Source: Dehalococcoidia bacterium (GTDB taxonomy: Bacteria > Chloroflexota > Dehalococcoidia > Bin125). From it: a DNA stretch of 61,916 nt. Of this stretch, positions 35,601-46,351 are shown piece after piece (positions within the stretch are counted from its first letter, which is position 1; each line of letters starts with the position of its first letter). Below the pieces are notes generated by a model. The model was not told the DNA's origin. It saw only the letters and a list, made by a program, of their open reading frames with translations, and did not search any database. The stretch lies in assembly GCA_022822375.1 (NCBI GenBank), contig JAJEBU010000005.1:1-61916 (forward strand), given 5' to 3'. The position numbers and the translations under genes were made by a program.

Positions 35601-37242
35601 CCAAGACCTGGTCGAGGCGATCCTGAGCATCCAGCCGCAGCGCGAGTGCTCCGAAGAACAACGCGCGAGCGTTGAACTCGCACTCCTCTGGTGCCTACCC
35701 GATGACAGAATCGACACGACGATCCGCCAGCGCATCATCGAGCTAGAAGCCCGTTTCCCGGATGAAGACAGGCGCGGCGCCCCTGAGGACGATGCAGAAA
35801 ACGTTGGATTTGCGTGGGCGGTGTCTCCCATTTCCGATGAGGAAGCGTTGAGCATCTCGGACGAACAGTGGCTGGCGAAGATGCGCGAAGTGGCTGAGAC
35901 CGGCGAAACGTTCCAGGGGAACGCGTTTGTGGGTGGAGTGCACGAGCTGTCCCAGACGCTAGAAGCGGCCACCCGCCAAGACCCCGCCCGCTTCGCTCCC
36001 CTGGTTGACCGGATGGATGCGTCGGACAGGCCGGAGTACTTCGAGGCGGTGTTGAGCGGATTAACGACAAGCAAGGAAGACCCGCCTCGTTCTGGATCCC
36101 TGGATCAAGCGGTCCACGTCTTGCTGCGCATCAGAGATCTCGGTGTCGAGGTACATGGGAAGGCAGTCGCGCGAGCGATTGGGGCGCTCGCCGATGAGCG
36201 GGTGCCTGAGGCCCTGTTGAGTTGGCTGTGTCGACTGGCCGTCGACGATCCTGATCCTGAGACTGACGACTGGCTGGTTCCCGAGGGGCCAATGGCGCCA
36301 ATCAGCCAAGCGATCAATACGACGAGAGGGACCGCAGCAGAAGCGATAGCCAAGCTCCTCATTGCTGACAAATGCCGGTGGGACATGCTCCGAGACACTG
36401 TCAGCCAGCTCCTAGTTGACCCCGTGCTCGCTGTGCGCGCAACGGCGGCGCACTGTCTGTTGGCCATTCTCGACGCGCACAGAGAGGAGGCTTTCAGCGG
36501 CTTTCGTCGTCTGATCGAAGGAGCCGACTCGATAGCCGGTTCGTACTATGTTGAGCACTTCATTCGACGCGCCACGCGGCACAACTATGCGGACATGAGG
36601 GACTCGTTGGTCCAGTTACTCGAATCGAAGGAACCATCGGCTGTGCGCGTGGGCGCTCGCTGGATCGTCCTGTCCGCAATCTTCGCCGAGAACTCGGCTG
36701 CTCGCCAAGACGAACAGCGGGTACTTGCGTCAGGCGAGTGCGCCCGAGCGGGAGCGGCCGACATCTACGCGGCTAACATTCTCGACCAAGAGGCTGGACA
36801 ACGGTGCGTCGAACGCCTTGCTGAGATGTTCGACGACGAAAGCGACGCCGTGAGGGAGTCTGCCGCTGGTTGCTGGTTCTCTCTCAGTCCCGATCAGATC
36901 ACCGAACAAGGCGCACTCTTAAGGGCGTTCGCCCGGTCAAGGGCATTCGATGATTTTCGGCTGACTGCCCTTCTGCATCGGCTGGGAGAAGCGACGCTCC
37001 CGCTGCCGGCGGAGCTATGTGAGATTGGCGAACGAGCGATTGAGTCCTTCGGGGAGAAGGCGGCTTCGGTTCAGCACAGGGAGGCGCTCGACGCAAGTCT
37101 CCTGGCGAAGCTGCTGATCACATTGCTCGATCAGACAGTGGACCCGGACATCAAGCATCGAGTACAGGACTCGATTGATCGGATGATCGAGGGCGGCTTC
37201 TACGGTGTGGAGGAAGAACTCCAGCGCCGACTTACTCGGTGA
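32674..37242 (+). CDS. Giant STAND-like NTPase with N-terminal nuclease-like domain and helical repeats
   Basis: 1,522 residues from the ATG at 32674. The N-terminus (GGAATKTADLYERAWTVQSL then LGVEFSRVL...EVEYHSVKRQ, ~residues 15-76) resembles DUF4297/Cap4-type PD-(D/E)XK nucleases, with the E-x-K-like VKRQ strand. Walker A, LDGEAGVGKSCVL, is at ~299-311; Walker B, VLCIDQLDAL, at ~364-373; and a sensor-like GCRSFDLEEE follows. The last ~900 residues are helical, with HEAT-like repeats (DERVPEALLSWLCRLAVDD; AVRATAAHCLLAIL; AVRESAAGCWFSL). The architecture of nuclease, NTPase and repeat sensor is that of Avs-type antiviral STAND proteins. It ends 89 bases from the 3' end of tRNA-Glu, the likely island border. 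No obvious partner gene, so it may act alone. Confidence 0.7.
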   Translation: MSDFVREDAFPSLRGGAATKTADLYERAWTVQSLLDLLSGEITQLRLEEQGPDGLGVEFSRVLKSGEVEYHSVKRQAPDSAGRWSPAEITKQARSGARSILSDLFGHLANNETCRAVFVSQDGVAHLREAAERARASTSLEEFLGRISGEQSRAFNDRVAPLAGTPAEAFTKLRDCEFATIGHRELVRHIEQRVAALIGRLDGGETDPTLVRVMLEDFACSRLGQTVEAEDVRERLAAHGYREQRLPSQEHTLQQIQARTDAYLGRVEQALINGAPIARSQSVEIAERLANADQPLVLDGEAGVGKSCVLAQVVRRLDAAGVVSLAFPASDLRGAFSSPEVGQRLSLGDSPARSLALVAQGRPAVLCIDQLDALAGETERNDLGHRVLRELVSEATQYPNLRILFGCRSFDLEEETSLKWLTGGPSPVAGKIEVTTLTVEDVRSALELAAIDPRELSESQTDLLRTPLHLYLFIEAAQSRELRFAAIDDLFDAYWTEKSKRVSRRPLVASGGWSAAISTLSDALSKRESHTAPDYELLDSHQETASALASESVVFIQQGEVGFFHESFFDYAFARSFAAQQRDLVTWLREDAQGYFRRRQVLGVLVFLRRRRADRSRYLQWLEHLLVDGEVRFHIKKSVLDWLRSLSDPLESEWEVLLGLDPSLGAHLWEVPRNSVPWFDLLQKSGQWSRWLRADSEQIDRAVRLLGAPEVMTERTAAVVKLVEQNRDDSVEWRDRQWWLARWGDGYGNPEKQRWLLSLIASEPMGDSGANRVRGDVISSILHGVLRVDPPFSATIVGAWFDRRVPLMLASGSADRFHDRWELDVEDWALADCANSEPLAFVQEMFPRLFMLEQVAPLTFIGPPGETSHGRPDIHSLAAESMAQVASADPGALKELVASVSGSQVAWTRWTCTAWLNAMSNNPEVFADEIVRFILQDPNHRLDLGYSWGIGSAEIFVAVSRTAVAAATALCPEDVFQDLVEAILSIQPQRECSEEQRASVELALLWCLPDDRIDTTIRQRIIELEARFPDEDRRGAPEDDAENVGFAWAVSPISDEEALSISDEQWLAKMREVAETGETFQGNAFVGGVHELSQTLEAATRQDPARFAPLVDRMDASDRPEYFEAVLSGLTTSKEDPPRSGSLDQAVHVLLRIRDLGVEVHGKAVARAIGALADERVPEALLSWLCRLAVDDPDPETDDWLVPEGPMAPISQAINTTRGTAAEAIAKLLIADKCRWDMLRDTVSQLLVDPVLAVRATAAHCLLAILDAHREEAFSGFRRLIEGADSIAGSYYVEHFIRRATRHNYADMRDSLVQLLESKEPSAVRVGARWIVLSAIFAENSAARQDEQRVLASGECARAGAADIYAANILDQEAGQRCVERLAEMFDDESDAVRESAAGCWFSLSPDQITEQGALLRAFARSRAFDDFRLTALLHRLGEATLPLPAELCEIGERAIESFGEKAASVQHREALDASLLAKLLITLLDQTVDPDIKHRVQDSIDRMIEGGFYGVEEELQRRLTR

Positions 37243-37330
37243 ATGATCGGGTGCCGCAGCGGCAGGACAGCCAGCCCTACAGCTCGAGCGGGAAGCGAAT
37301 CTCGAAGGTTCTTGATTTTGTCCAGTTTGG

Positions 37331-37403
37331 TGGCCCCAACGGGATTCGAACCCGTGCTACCAGCTTGAAAGGCTGGCGTCCTAGGCCTCTAGACGATAGG
37401 GCC
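37331..37403 (-). tRNA. tRNA-Glu (anticodon TTC)
   Basis: A 73-nt cloverleaf: acceptor GGCCCTA with TGGGGCC, anticodon stem-loop CCAGC-CTTTCAA-GCTGG with TTC, T-arm CGGGTTCGAATCCCG. No encoded CCA. Its 3' end faces the island, the usual side for integration into tRNA genes. Confidence 0.95.
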
Positions 37404-37437
37404 CACCGCACCCAGCTTACACCCGATCAGCTCTGCC

Positions 37438-38634
37438 TCAGCTCTGCCTCAACTCTGAAAGGGCCGCTGCAAAGCCTGGCGCCGCGCCGGTCAGCTCCCG
37501 CTGCTCCACGCAGTACGAGATGCGGAAGTGCCCCTCCATGCCGAACCCGCGGCCAGGCACAACCAGCACGCCCTGCCGCTGCAGCGCCTGGACGAGCTCC
37601 AGCTCGTCGGGCACCGGCGACTTGGGGAACATGTAGAACGCGCCCTCGGGGCGGCGCACCTCGTAGCCCGCGCTGGTCAGCACGCCGTACAGGTAGTCCC
37701 GCTTTTGCTGGTAGTCCGTGGTGTCAATGGTGACCCGCTGCAGGTCGCGGACGAGGTGCTGCATGATGGCCGGCGCGTTGACAAAGCCCAGCACCCGGTT
37801 GCAGAAGATCATCGCGTCCAACAGCTCAGCGCCCGCGGCCGACGCCGCATAGTCAGGATGCAGCGCGATGTAGCCAATCCGATCACCCGGCAGCGCCAGG
37901 TCTTTGGCGTGCGAGGTCACCGTCAGCGTGCGCTCATACGCCAGCTGCGGGAACGGATACACGTGCTCGTCGAACAGAATCCGGCGGTACGGCTCATCGC
38001 TGACGAGGAAGATCTCGGTGCCCAGCTCGATTGATTTGCGGCGCAGCAGCTCCGCCAGGTCAGCAATCCACGACGCCGGATACATCGCGCCTGTGGGATT
38101 GTTGGGCGAGTTGACGATGACCAGCTTGGTTCGCGCCGAGAGCTTGGACTCCAGCTCATCGAGATCGGGAATGAACTGGTCGTCGCATGCGACGACCACC
38201 GGCTTGGCCCCGTGATTCGTCGCGTAGAACAGGTACTCGGCAAAATACGGCGCGAGGATGACGACTTCGTCGCCGCGGTCGCAGAGGGCGTGCACAACCA
38301 CGTTGAGCGCCGCCGCCGCGCCGACGGTCATGATCACCTGCTCGGGTCCGTAGCTCAGCCCAGTCTCGGACGCCAGCGCATCCGCCACGGCCTGGCGCGT
38401 CTCGACGTAGCCGGCATTGGGCATGTATCGATGTACGCCCGGCGCGTCGGACGCGGCGTAGCGACGCAGCGCGGTGAAGAATTCGGCGGGCGGCTCGGCG
38501 ATCGGATTGCCGAGCGACAGGTCAAACACGTTCTCCGCGCCGCGCTCCTGCCGCAGCTGGATGCCCAGCTCGAACATCCGCCGAATCCAGGAGCTGTCCT
38601 CCATCGCCCGTGCAATCTCCGCCGCAATCGCCAT
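37438..38634 (-). CDS. Class I/II pyridoxal-phosphate aminotransferase
   Basis: 398 residues from the ATG at 38634, spaced 7-8 bases from GGAGG (the ATG two codons earlier is too close). Fold-type I signatures: LSLGNPIAEPP near the start, SPNNPTG (177-182), SDEPYRRI (212-219), the PLP-binding lysine in SHAKDL (K244), and RISYC near the C-terminus with the carboxylate-binding Arg. Aspartate-type aminotransferases transfer an amino group between amino and keto acids; substrate cannot be set from sequence. Cytoplasmic. It lies just past tRNA-Glu on the same strand. Confidence 0.88.
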   Translation of the reverse strand: MAIAAEIARAMEDSSWIRRMFELGIQLRQERGAENVFDLSLGNPIAEPPAEFFTALRRYAASDAPGVHRYMPNAGYVETRQAVADALASETGLSYGPEQVIMTVGAAAALNVVVHALCDRGDEVVILAPYFAEYLFYATNHGAKPVVVACDDQFIPDLDELESKLSARTKLVIVNSPNNPTGAMYPASWIADLAELLRRKSIELGTEIFLVSDEPYRRILFDEHVYPFPQLAYERTLTVTSHAKDLALPGDRIGYIALHPDYAASAAGAELLDAMIFCNRVLGFVNAPAIMQHLVRDLQRVTIDTTDYQQKRDYLYGVLTSAGYEVRRPEGAFYMFPKSPVPDELELVQALQRQGVLVVPGRGFGMEGHFRISYCVEQRELTGAAPGFAAALSELRQS

Positions 38635-38675
38635 CTTCATACCTCCGACTGTCCCGCCTGGACGCTTCCAGCAGG

Positions 38676-39089
38676 CTACTCCAGCAGGTCCGCAAGCAAT
38701 GCCCCGCAGTACTCGCCGATCTCATCGCGAATGCGGCGGAAGACGGCGGTCAGTTCAGCCTCGCTCAGGTCGGGATCATCGGGGTCCTCGAACGAGTGGT
38801 GCAGCGTGCGCGCCGCTCCCGGAAACACAGGACACGACTCCTTGGCCGAGTCACAGACCGTGAGCACGAGCTCGAAGTGCTGGCCGGCGTACAGGTCCAC
38901 GTGGTCGGAGGTGTGGCCCGAAATGTCGATGCCAACCTCGTGCATCACGCGTACCGCGATTGGGTGGACACCCTTCGGTTCGGTCCCGGCGCTCGAGACC
39001 TCAACCCGCGCGGCGCCAAGCTTGCGCAGCCAGCCATGCGCCATCTGCGATCGGGCGCGGTTCCCAGTGCAGATCACAAGAATGCGCAT
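38676..39089 (-). CDS. ArsC-type arsenate reductase / low-molecular-weight phosphatase-like protein
   Basis: 137 residues. The N-terminal VICTGNRARSQMA is the CX5R phosphate/arsenate loop (C7, R13). CDSAKESCPVFPG provides the second and third redox Cys of thioredoxin-linked ArsC enzymes. HHSFEDPDDP carries the catalytic Asp-Pro. It would reduce arsenate to arsenite in the cytoplasm. No ArsR or Acr3 neighbour is present, so it stands alone or serves general detoxification. Starts 35 bases upstream of the aminotransferase frame on the same strand. Confidence 0.88.
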   Translation of the reverse strand: MRILVICTGNRARSQMAHGWLRKLGAARVEVSSAGTEPKGVHPIAVRVMHEVGIDISGHTSDHVDLYAGQHFELVLTVCDSAKESCPVFPGAARTLHHSFEDPDDPDLSEAELTAVFRRIRDEIGEYCGALLADLLE

Positions 39090-39123
39090 GCGATCAGCCT
39101 ACGCGAGACAACGCCGCGCTCCG

Positions 39124-39424
39124 TCAGTTGAACGACAAGACCAGCGGCTCCCACTCCTCCGCAGGGGGCACCGTGAATCCTTCATGCCCCACCCACTTCG
39201 GAAACGGTCATGCACCGACGCTGCACCGACAATGCCCCTGCACCGTCCAGCATGATCTCGATCGGCTCGCTGTTCGTGTTTCCCAGCTGAACGACCACTC
39301 TGCCGCTCGGGAGCGTCCCGCCACCCGCCCGTAGGTCAACCAGACTGTGACACGCCAGGTTCAGCCCCCATACAGCGACGAGTTCCTCGAAGCTTCCCGG
39401 TTCCAAACCCGCGAGCGAGTCAGG
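39124..39424 (-). pseudogene. Out-of-gene tail of the leucine-rich-repeat lipoprotein
   Basis: After the TGA at 39425-39427 the same frame continues the repeat in perfect register (DSLAGLEPGSFEEL) and a C-terminal domain (VVVQLGNTNSEPIEIMLDG) to a stop at 39182. A second frame then gives PPAEEWEPLVLSFN, a likely original C-terminus, implying a later frameshift near 39190. Confidence 0.6.
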
Positions 39425-40447
39425 TCAGTACCGGAGATCCTCAAGACTAGAGAGTCCGCCGAACAACTCTGGAGGCAGTTCCGTCAGCGGATTTCCCCAC
39501 AGCCACAGCACTTCGAGGTTCTGCAAGTTGTCGAAGATTCCCGCTGGGAGGCTCGTCAACTGGTTCTCTCGGAGACTCAGCCACTCGAGCTGACCCAGGC
39601 TGTCGAACAATCCGGCTGGCACTTCGGTTAACGCGTTGTCGCCAAGGTTCAGCACCCTGAGACTCTGTAATTCGTCGAAGATACCAGGGTGGACGGTGTT
39701 GAGATCGGTGTGGCCCACATACAGTTCCTCGAGGCTGTGCAAGCGATCGAATATGCCTTGAGGAAGAGTGGTCGAGGTTGTGTGACCAATGGCGAGCCTG
39801 GTCAGGTTGCGAAGCGGATCGAATAGCCCTGGCTCAGTTGGGACGATCCCCACATACAACATTTCTAGATTGGTGAGCGATTCGAACAAACCGTTCGGCA
39901 GGATGACAGTGTGGTCGCGGTCCCCATAGGTGTTGTGGTAGATCTGCAACTCTCGCAAGCTGGCCAGGTCATCGAAGATCCCGAGCGGCACTTGATCAAC
40001 GTTTACATTGATGAACAGCCGCTCCACGGATGTCAGGCCCAGAAGATCGTCCGCTTCCAGCGCGGTGAAGGTGTAGTGATCAGCAAGATCGAGCTGTCCG
40101 GTGATGCTCGCCAGATCACCATCCGACACATCAGCGCAGTCGTCCTTGTCGAGTGTCCAGAGGATTTCGCGTTGAATGTGCTCGTGCCGGTCACAGATTC
40201 CCCCCGCCGCCGCCTGCTGAACCGCATCTGCCCCATCTGCCGAAGTATCAGGTTCGCGACTTTCACTCGCTTGCGGCAGCTCGCTCCCCGCCGCTTCCTC
40301 TGCCGCGGCGCCCACTGCGTCTCGTTGACCCTGTTCAGGCTCCGACACGCAAGAGCCGAGCAGAATCGCCATCAGCAGCAACGGCAAGATCATCGCCGTG
40401 ACGGCGGCAAAGCGATGGGTCCGGGGTCGGCGGATGAGTTTGGCCAT
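39425..40447 (-). CDS. Leucine-rich-repeat lipoprotein, truncated by a nonsense codon
   Basis: 340 residues. The signal peptide ends in a lipobox, AILLGSC (C33), so the mature protein would be lipid-anchored. An acidic linker and a CDRHEHIQREIL cap precede about nine leucine-rich repeats of the LxxLxLxxNxLTxLPxGIFDxL type from ~130 to the end. This repeat style is eukaryote-like and used for protein binding on host-associated bacteria. The last repeat is cut at TGA where the aligned repeats have Trp (TGG). The downstream sequence stays in register, so this is one substitution or a readthrough site. Confidence 0.8.
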   Translation of the reverse strand: MAKLIRRPRTHRFAAVTAMILPLLLMAILLGSCVSEPEQGQRDAVGAAAEEAAGSELPQASESREPDTSADGADAVQQAAAGGICDRHEHIQREILWTLDKDDCADVSDGDLASITGQLDLADHYTFTALEADDLLGLTSVERLFINVNVDQVPLGIFDDLASLRELQIYHNTYGDRDHTVILPNGLFESLTNLEMLYVGIVPTEPGLFDPLRNLTRLAIGHTTSTTLPQGIFDRLHSLEELYVGHTDLNTVHPGIFDELQSLRVLNLGDNALTEVPAGLFDSLGQLEWLSLRENQLTSLPAGIFDNLQNLEVLWLWGNPLTELPPELFGGLSSLEDLRY

Positions 40448-40588
40448 TGATGCGCCCTGGCTTGGCTGAAGCAGAGTCTGCGGCCGGTGGACGAGGCCCG
40501 GTCACAGGGTAGGCGGCTGGACTCACCGATGTGAGCGCCGTGCCGCTGTTGCTCAGCGAGGCATACACTCCGATTTGGGAGGCCGCGG

Positions 40589-42013
40589 ATGAGCGAGCAG
40601 CCACGTTACCGTCGGCGGCCCGGCGACGTCGTGCTGCGCCGCGCGCGGCACGAGCCCGAGCATGTCCGGCCGCGCCGTCAGTGGCGCATTCGGATCGCCC
40701 CGCGCTCCTGGGTGGTCGTGCTCGTCTTCGCGGCCGTGATGTTGCTCGGCGGCGTGCTGCTCAGCCTGCCGATCTCATCCGCCAACGACCAGAGCGTGCC
40801 GTTCCTCGACGCGCTCTTCACGTCCGTCTCCGCGGTTTCGGTGACCGGCCTGACGCGATTCGACACCGAGCAGACGTTCTCCAACTTCGGCGAGGTCGTG
40901 ACCCTGCTGCTCTTCCAGGTCGGCGGGCTGGGCGTGACGATGTACGCTGGCGTGCTCGTCGTCCTCGCCGGTCAGCGTCTCGGCATCCGCGGTCGACAGT
41001 TCTTCGGCATGGAACTGGTCACCGCAGGCGTCGAGGCGGCGGGCGCGACCGTGCTCCTGCGCCGAGTCATGATCTACATGGCAGCCGTCGAGCTGATCAC
41101 CTTCGCGCTCCTCCTGCCGTGGTTCCTGATCGAGCAACCAGGCGACATCAGCGGGCCCCGAGCCGTCTATCTCTCCCTCTATCACGCAATCTCCGCCTTC
41201 AACAACGCGGGCTTCGACCTGATGGGCGGCAGCCGCAGCTTCGTCGGACAGGCAAACGACGCCTGGCCGCTGCTCGTGATGGGCGCCGCCGGGTTCCTCG
41301 GCTCGCTCTCGTTCCTGACCGTCTTCAACCTCCGCCGCGGGCGCCGTCGTTGGACGCTCGACACCCGCTTCGTCATCGTCGGCATGTCAGCGCTGCTCGT
41401 GATCGGCGTCGCCTTCCTGCTCATCGCCGATAGCGACCGCCTCTTCGCCGGGCAGAGCTGGGGCTCCAAGATCGCCAACTCGCTCTTCCTCTCCGCCAAT
41501 CGCACGACGGGCATGAGCTCCGTGCCGCTTGACGAGGCGGCTGACGACACATCCCTCTTCCTGATCATCATGATGTTCATCGGAGGTGCGTCGACCTCGA
41601 CTGCGTCGGGCATCAAGATTGGCTCATTCATGGTCGTGCTCTTCGGAGTCGTGTCCGCGATGATCGGCTCCGCGCGGGTGGTCGCCTTTGGCCGCGAGAT
41701 CCCCGCCGCCGTCGTCCTGCGAGCCAACATGCTGGTCTTGATCGCGCTCGCCGGCTACGTCGTGGGACTGCTCGTCTTCCTCATCGTCGAGCCCGAGCTC
41801 AGCCTGATGGCCTCCGCGTTCGACGTCATGTCCGCCTTGGCCAACTGCGGCTGGTCGCACGGAGTCGCCCAGCAGGCCTCGCAGACCGGAGCGAATATTC
41901 TGATCATGATGATGTTCGTCGGACGACTCGGGCCGCTCGTGATTACGTCGGTGATCCCCGACCGCCCACGCGAGCGATTCCGCTATCCGACCGAAGCCAT
42001 CCGCATCGGATAG
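40589..42013 (+). CDS. TrkH/KtrB-family potassium channel subunit
   Basis: 474 residues; ATG at 40589 with GGGAGG upstream. After a basic N-terminus come four M1-pore-M2 repeats. Selectivity-filter-like turns are seen at SAVSVTGLTRFD, SAFNNAGFDLMG, SANRTTGMSSV and SALANCGWSHG. GGASTSTASGIKIGSF is the TrkH loop after the third pore, and FVGRLGPLVI the conserved C-terminal helix. It imports K+ (or Na+-coupled K+) across the inner membrane together with the RCK protein encoded 8 bases downstream. Confidence 0.92.
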   Translation: MSEQPRYRRRPGDVVLRRARHEPEHVRPRRQWRIRIAPRSWVVVLVFAAVMLLGGVLLSLPISSANDQSVPFLDALFTSVSAVSVTGLTRFDTEQTFSNFGEVVTLLLFQVGGLGVTMYAGVLVVLAGQRLGIRGRQFFGMELVTAGVEAAGATVLLRRVMIYMAAVELITFALLLPWFLIEQPGDISGPRAVYLSLYHAISAFNNAGFDLMGGSRSFVGQANDAWPLLVMGAAGFLGSLSFLTVFNLRRGRRRWTLDTRFVIVGMSALLVIGVAFLLIADSDRLFAGQSWGSKIANSLFLSANRTTGMSSVPLDEAADDTSLFLIIMMFIGGASTSTASGIKIGSFMVVLFGVVSAMIGSARVVAFGREIPAAVVLRANMLVLIALAGYVVGLLVFLIVEPELSLMASAFDVMSALANCGWSHGVAQQASQTGANILIMMMFVGRLGPLVITSVIPDRPRERFRYPTEAIRIG

Positions 42014-42021
42014 GAGCCGCC

Positions 42022-42669
42022 ATGCAGGTCGCCGTGCTGGGTTTGGGACGTTTCGGCTATCACCTCGCTGAAACACTCGACGACATCGGCCACGAGGTGA
42101 TGGCGATCGACCTGGACGAAAACCAGGTCAACGACCTGGCCGGCAAGGTGACCGACGCCCGCATCGGCGACATCACAGACCTGGACACCCTACGTGCGTT
42201 GTCGCTCGGCGAGGTCGACGTCGCCGTCGTCGCCACCGGCGACCTCGAAGCATCCGTACTCGCGATGATGAATCTGACATCCCTGGAAGTCGAGACGATC
42301 TACGCCAAAGCGTCATCCGACAACCACGAGCGCATCCTGCGCTTGCTCGGCGCCCAGCGCGTGATCCGACCCGAACGCGACGGCGCTGAACGGTTTGCTC
42401 ACATCATCCGCGTCTCGGCCGCCGCCGACCTGCTCCCCCTCACCCACGACTACGGCATTGGCATCTTCCCGATCCCAGCCGGCTGGGTCGCACAGGACGT
42501 CGAGTACTGCGAACAACACATGGACCGCCAACGCCTCCTCGCCATCGTCCGCGACCAGGAAGTCCTCTTCAGCCCGGTCAAGAGCGAGCGGACCGCGGCC
42601 GGCGATCGGCTCGTCGTCTCGGGCGAACACCTCGCGCTTGGCGAGCTGCCGCGCGGACGACCCGTCTGA
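42022..42669 (+). CDS. TrkA/KtrA-family RCK regulatory subunit
   Basis: 215 residues; ATG at 42022 with AGGAGCCGCC upstream, 8 bases after the trkH-like stop. VAVLGLGRFGYHLAETL is the NAD/ATP-binding Gly-rich loop and MAIDLDENQVNDL ends in the acidic residue that binds ribose (RCK_N, 1-~130). The RCK_C domain follows (~135-215). One RCK pair, so KtrA-like rather than the double-length TrkA. Gates the adjacent channel. Confidence 0.92.
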   Translation: MQVAVLGLGRFGYHLAETLDDIGHEVMAIDLDENQVNDLAGKVTDARIGDITDLDTLRALSLGEVDVAVVATGDLEASVLAMMNLTSLEVETIYAKASSDNHERILRLLGAQRVIRPERDGAERFAHIIRVSAAADLLPLTHDYGIGIFPIPAGWVAQDVEYCEQHMDRQRLLAIVRDQEVLFSPVKSERTAAGDRLVVSGEHLALGELPRGRPV

Positions 42670-42752
42670 CCAGCTCCTCCGAACACGACGACGACCGATG
42701 CGTCGCCTCACTTCACAGTCAGGGTCGGCATCGGCCGTAGTTGGTTGCGTGG

Positions 42753-42824
<72 letters not shown>

Positions 42825-42828
42825 ACGC

Positions 42829-42848
42829 AGGGACGTGATTGAGATGCG
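42829..42848 (-). other. 3' arm of the 23S rRNA processing stem
   Basis: The transcript here reads CGCAUCUCAAUCACGUCCCU, complementary to the 5' arm at 46158-46180 (14 + 6 base pairs around a 3-nt bulge). This would close a helix around the 23S rRNA and give a double-stranded RNase III-type site. It ends 4 nt before the tRNA-fMet 5' end. Confidence 0.65.
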
Positions 42849-42916
42849 CGTGCGTGGTTGGCGCGCAATGAGCTGCCTATCCATACTGCAGCAGATGCTG
42901 CGCATGGCGCAGAGCA

Positions 42917-45904
<2,988 letters not shown>

Positions 45905-46351
45905 TGCGCTACGCCACGCGCTGCATCAGCGCGACAGAGAGTCCCCCGACCCGGCTGTTGCTCACCCGGCCGGTCCCCGTCGCATGCAAGGCGCCACGTT
46001 TGTCAGCGCAGTCTCGTTTGCATGTCGTCAGAACCACACACGTACCTCCCACGCCGAGGCAGCTGCACCAAGCAGCCAGCCTGCGTGAGAGTTTCCCGCA
46101 GCCCCCCTGATGTCATCGAGACCGGGCCCGTGCCCGTCTCGGGGGGGATGCTGTGGACGCATCTCAATCACTATGTCCCTTGTCAAGGCGCATCCCCGTG
46201 CCCGTCGCCCCGCGTCGAGGCAGTGGCAGTCGGCAACAGGGGTGCAAGAACCAAGCCTACCCACAAGCCCCCCGCCATGTCAACAACCCGTTTACAGAGC
46301 CGGCAGCACGGCCGCAATCTCCAGGCCCGCGCCGCCGCCGCTCTGCGCCCC
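45905..46351. other. 23S leader region
   Basis: About 450 bases between 23S and the DUF169 gene. No 5S or tRNA found. Holds the 5' processing arm at 46158-46180. A TTGACA (minus strand, 46181-46186) sits right next to that arm; as the arm must be transcribed, it is not a convincing promoter for this RNA. Confidence 0.5.
46158..46180 (-). other. 5' arm of the 23S rRNA processing stem
   Basis: The transcript reads AGGGAC-AUA-GUGAUUGAGAUGCG, pairing with 42829-42848. Lies about 255 nt upstream of the mature 23S 5' end. Confidence 0.65.

Noticed and set aside
30505-39427. Alternative genetic code (TAG/TGA reassigned)
   Set aside because: All other genes end normally at TAG, TGA and TAA, including overlapping ATGA junctions; two isolated nonsense codons do not support recoding.
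42849-42916. 5S rRNA between 23S and tRNA-fMet
   Set aside because: Only 68 bases are available, too short for a 5S gene of about 117 nt, and no 5S motif is seen.
46163-46186. TTGACA promoter for the rRNA
   Set aside because: The -35-like hexamer abuts the processing-stem arm, which must be transcribed; no matching -10.
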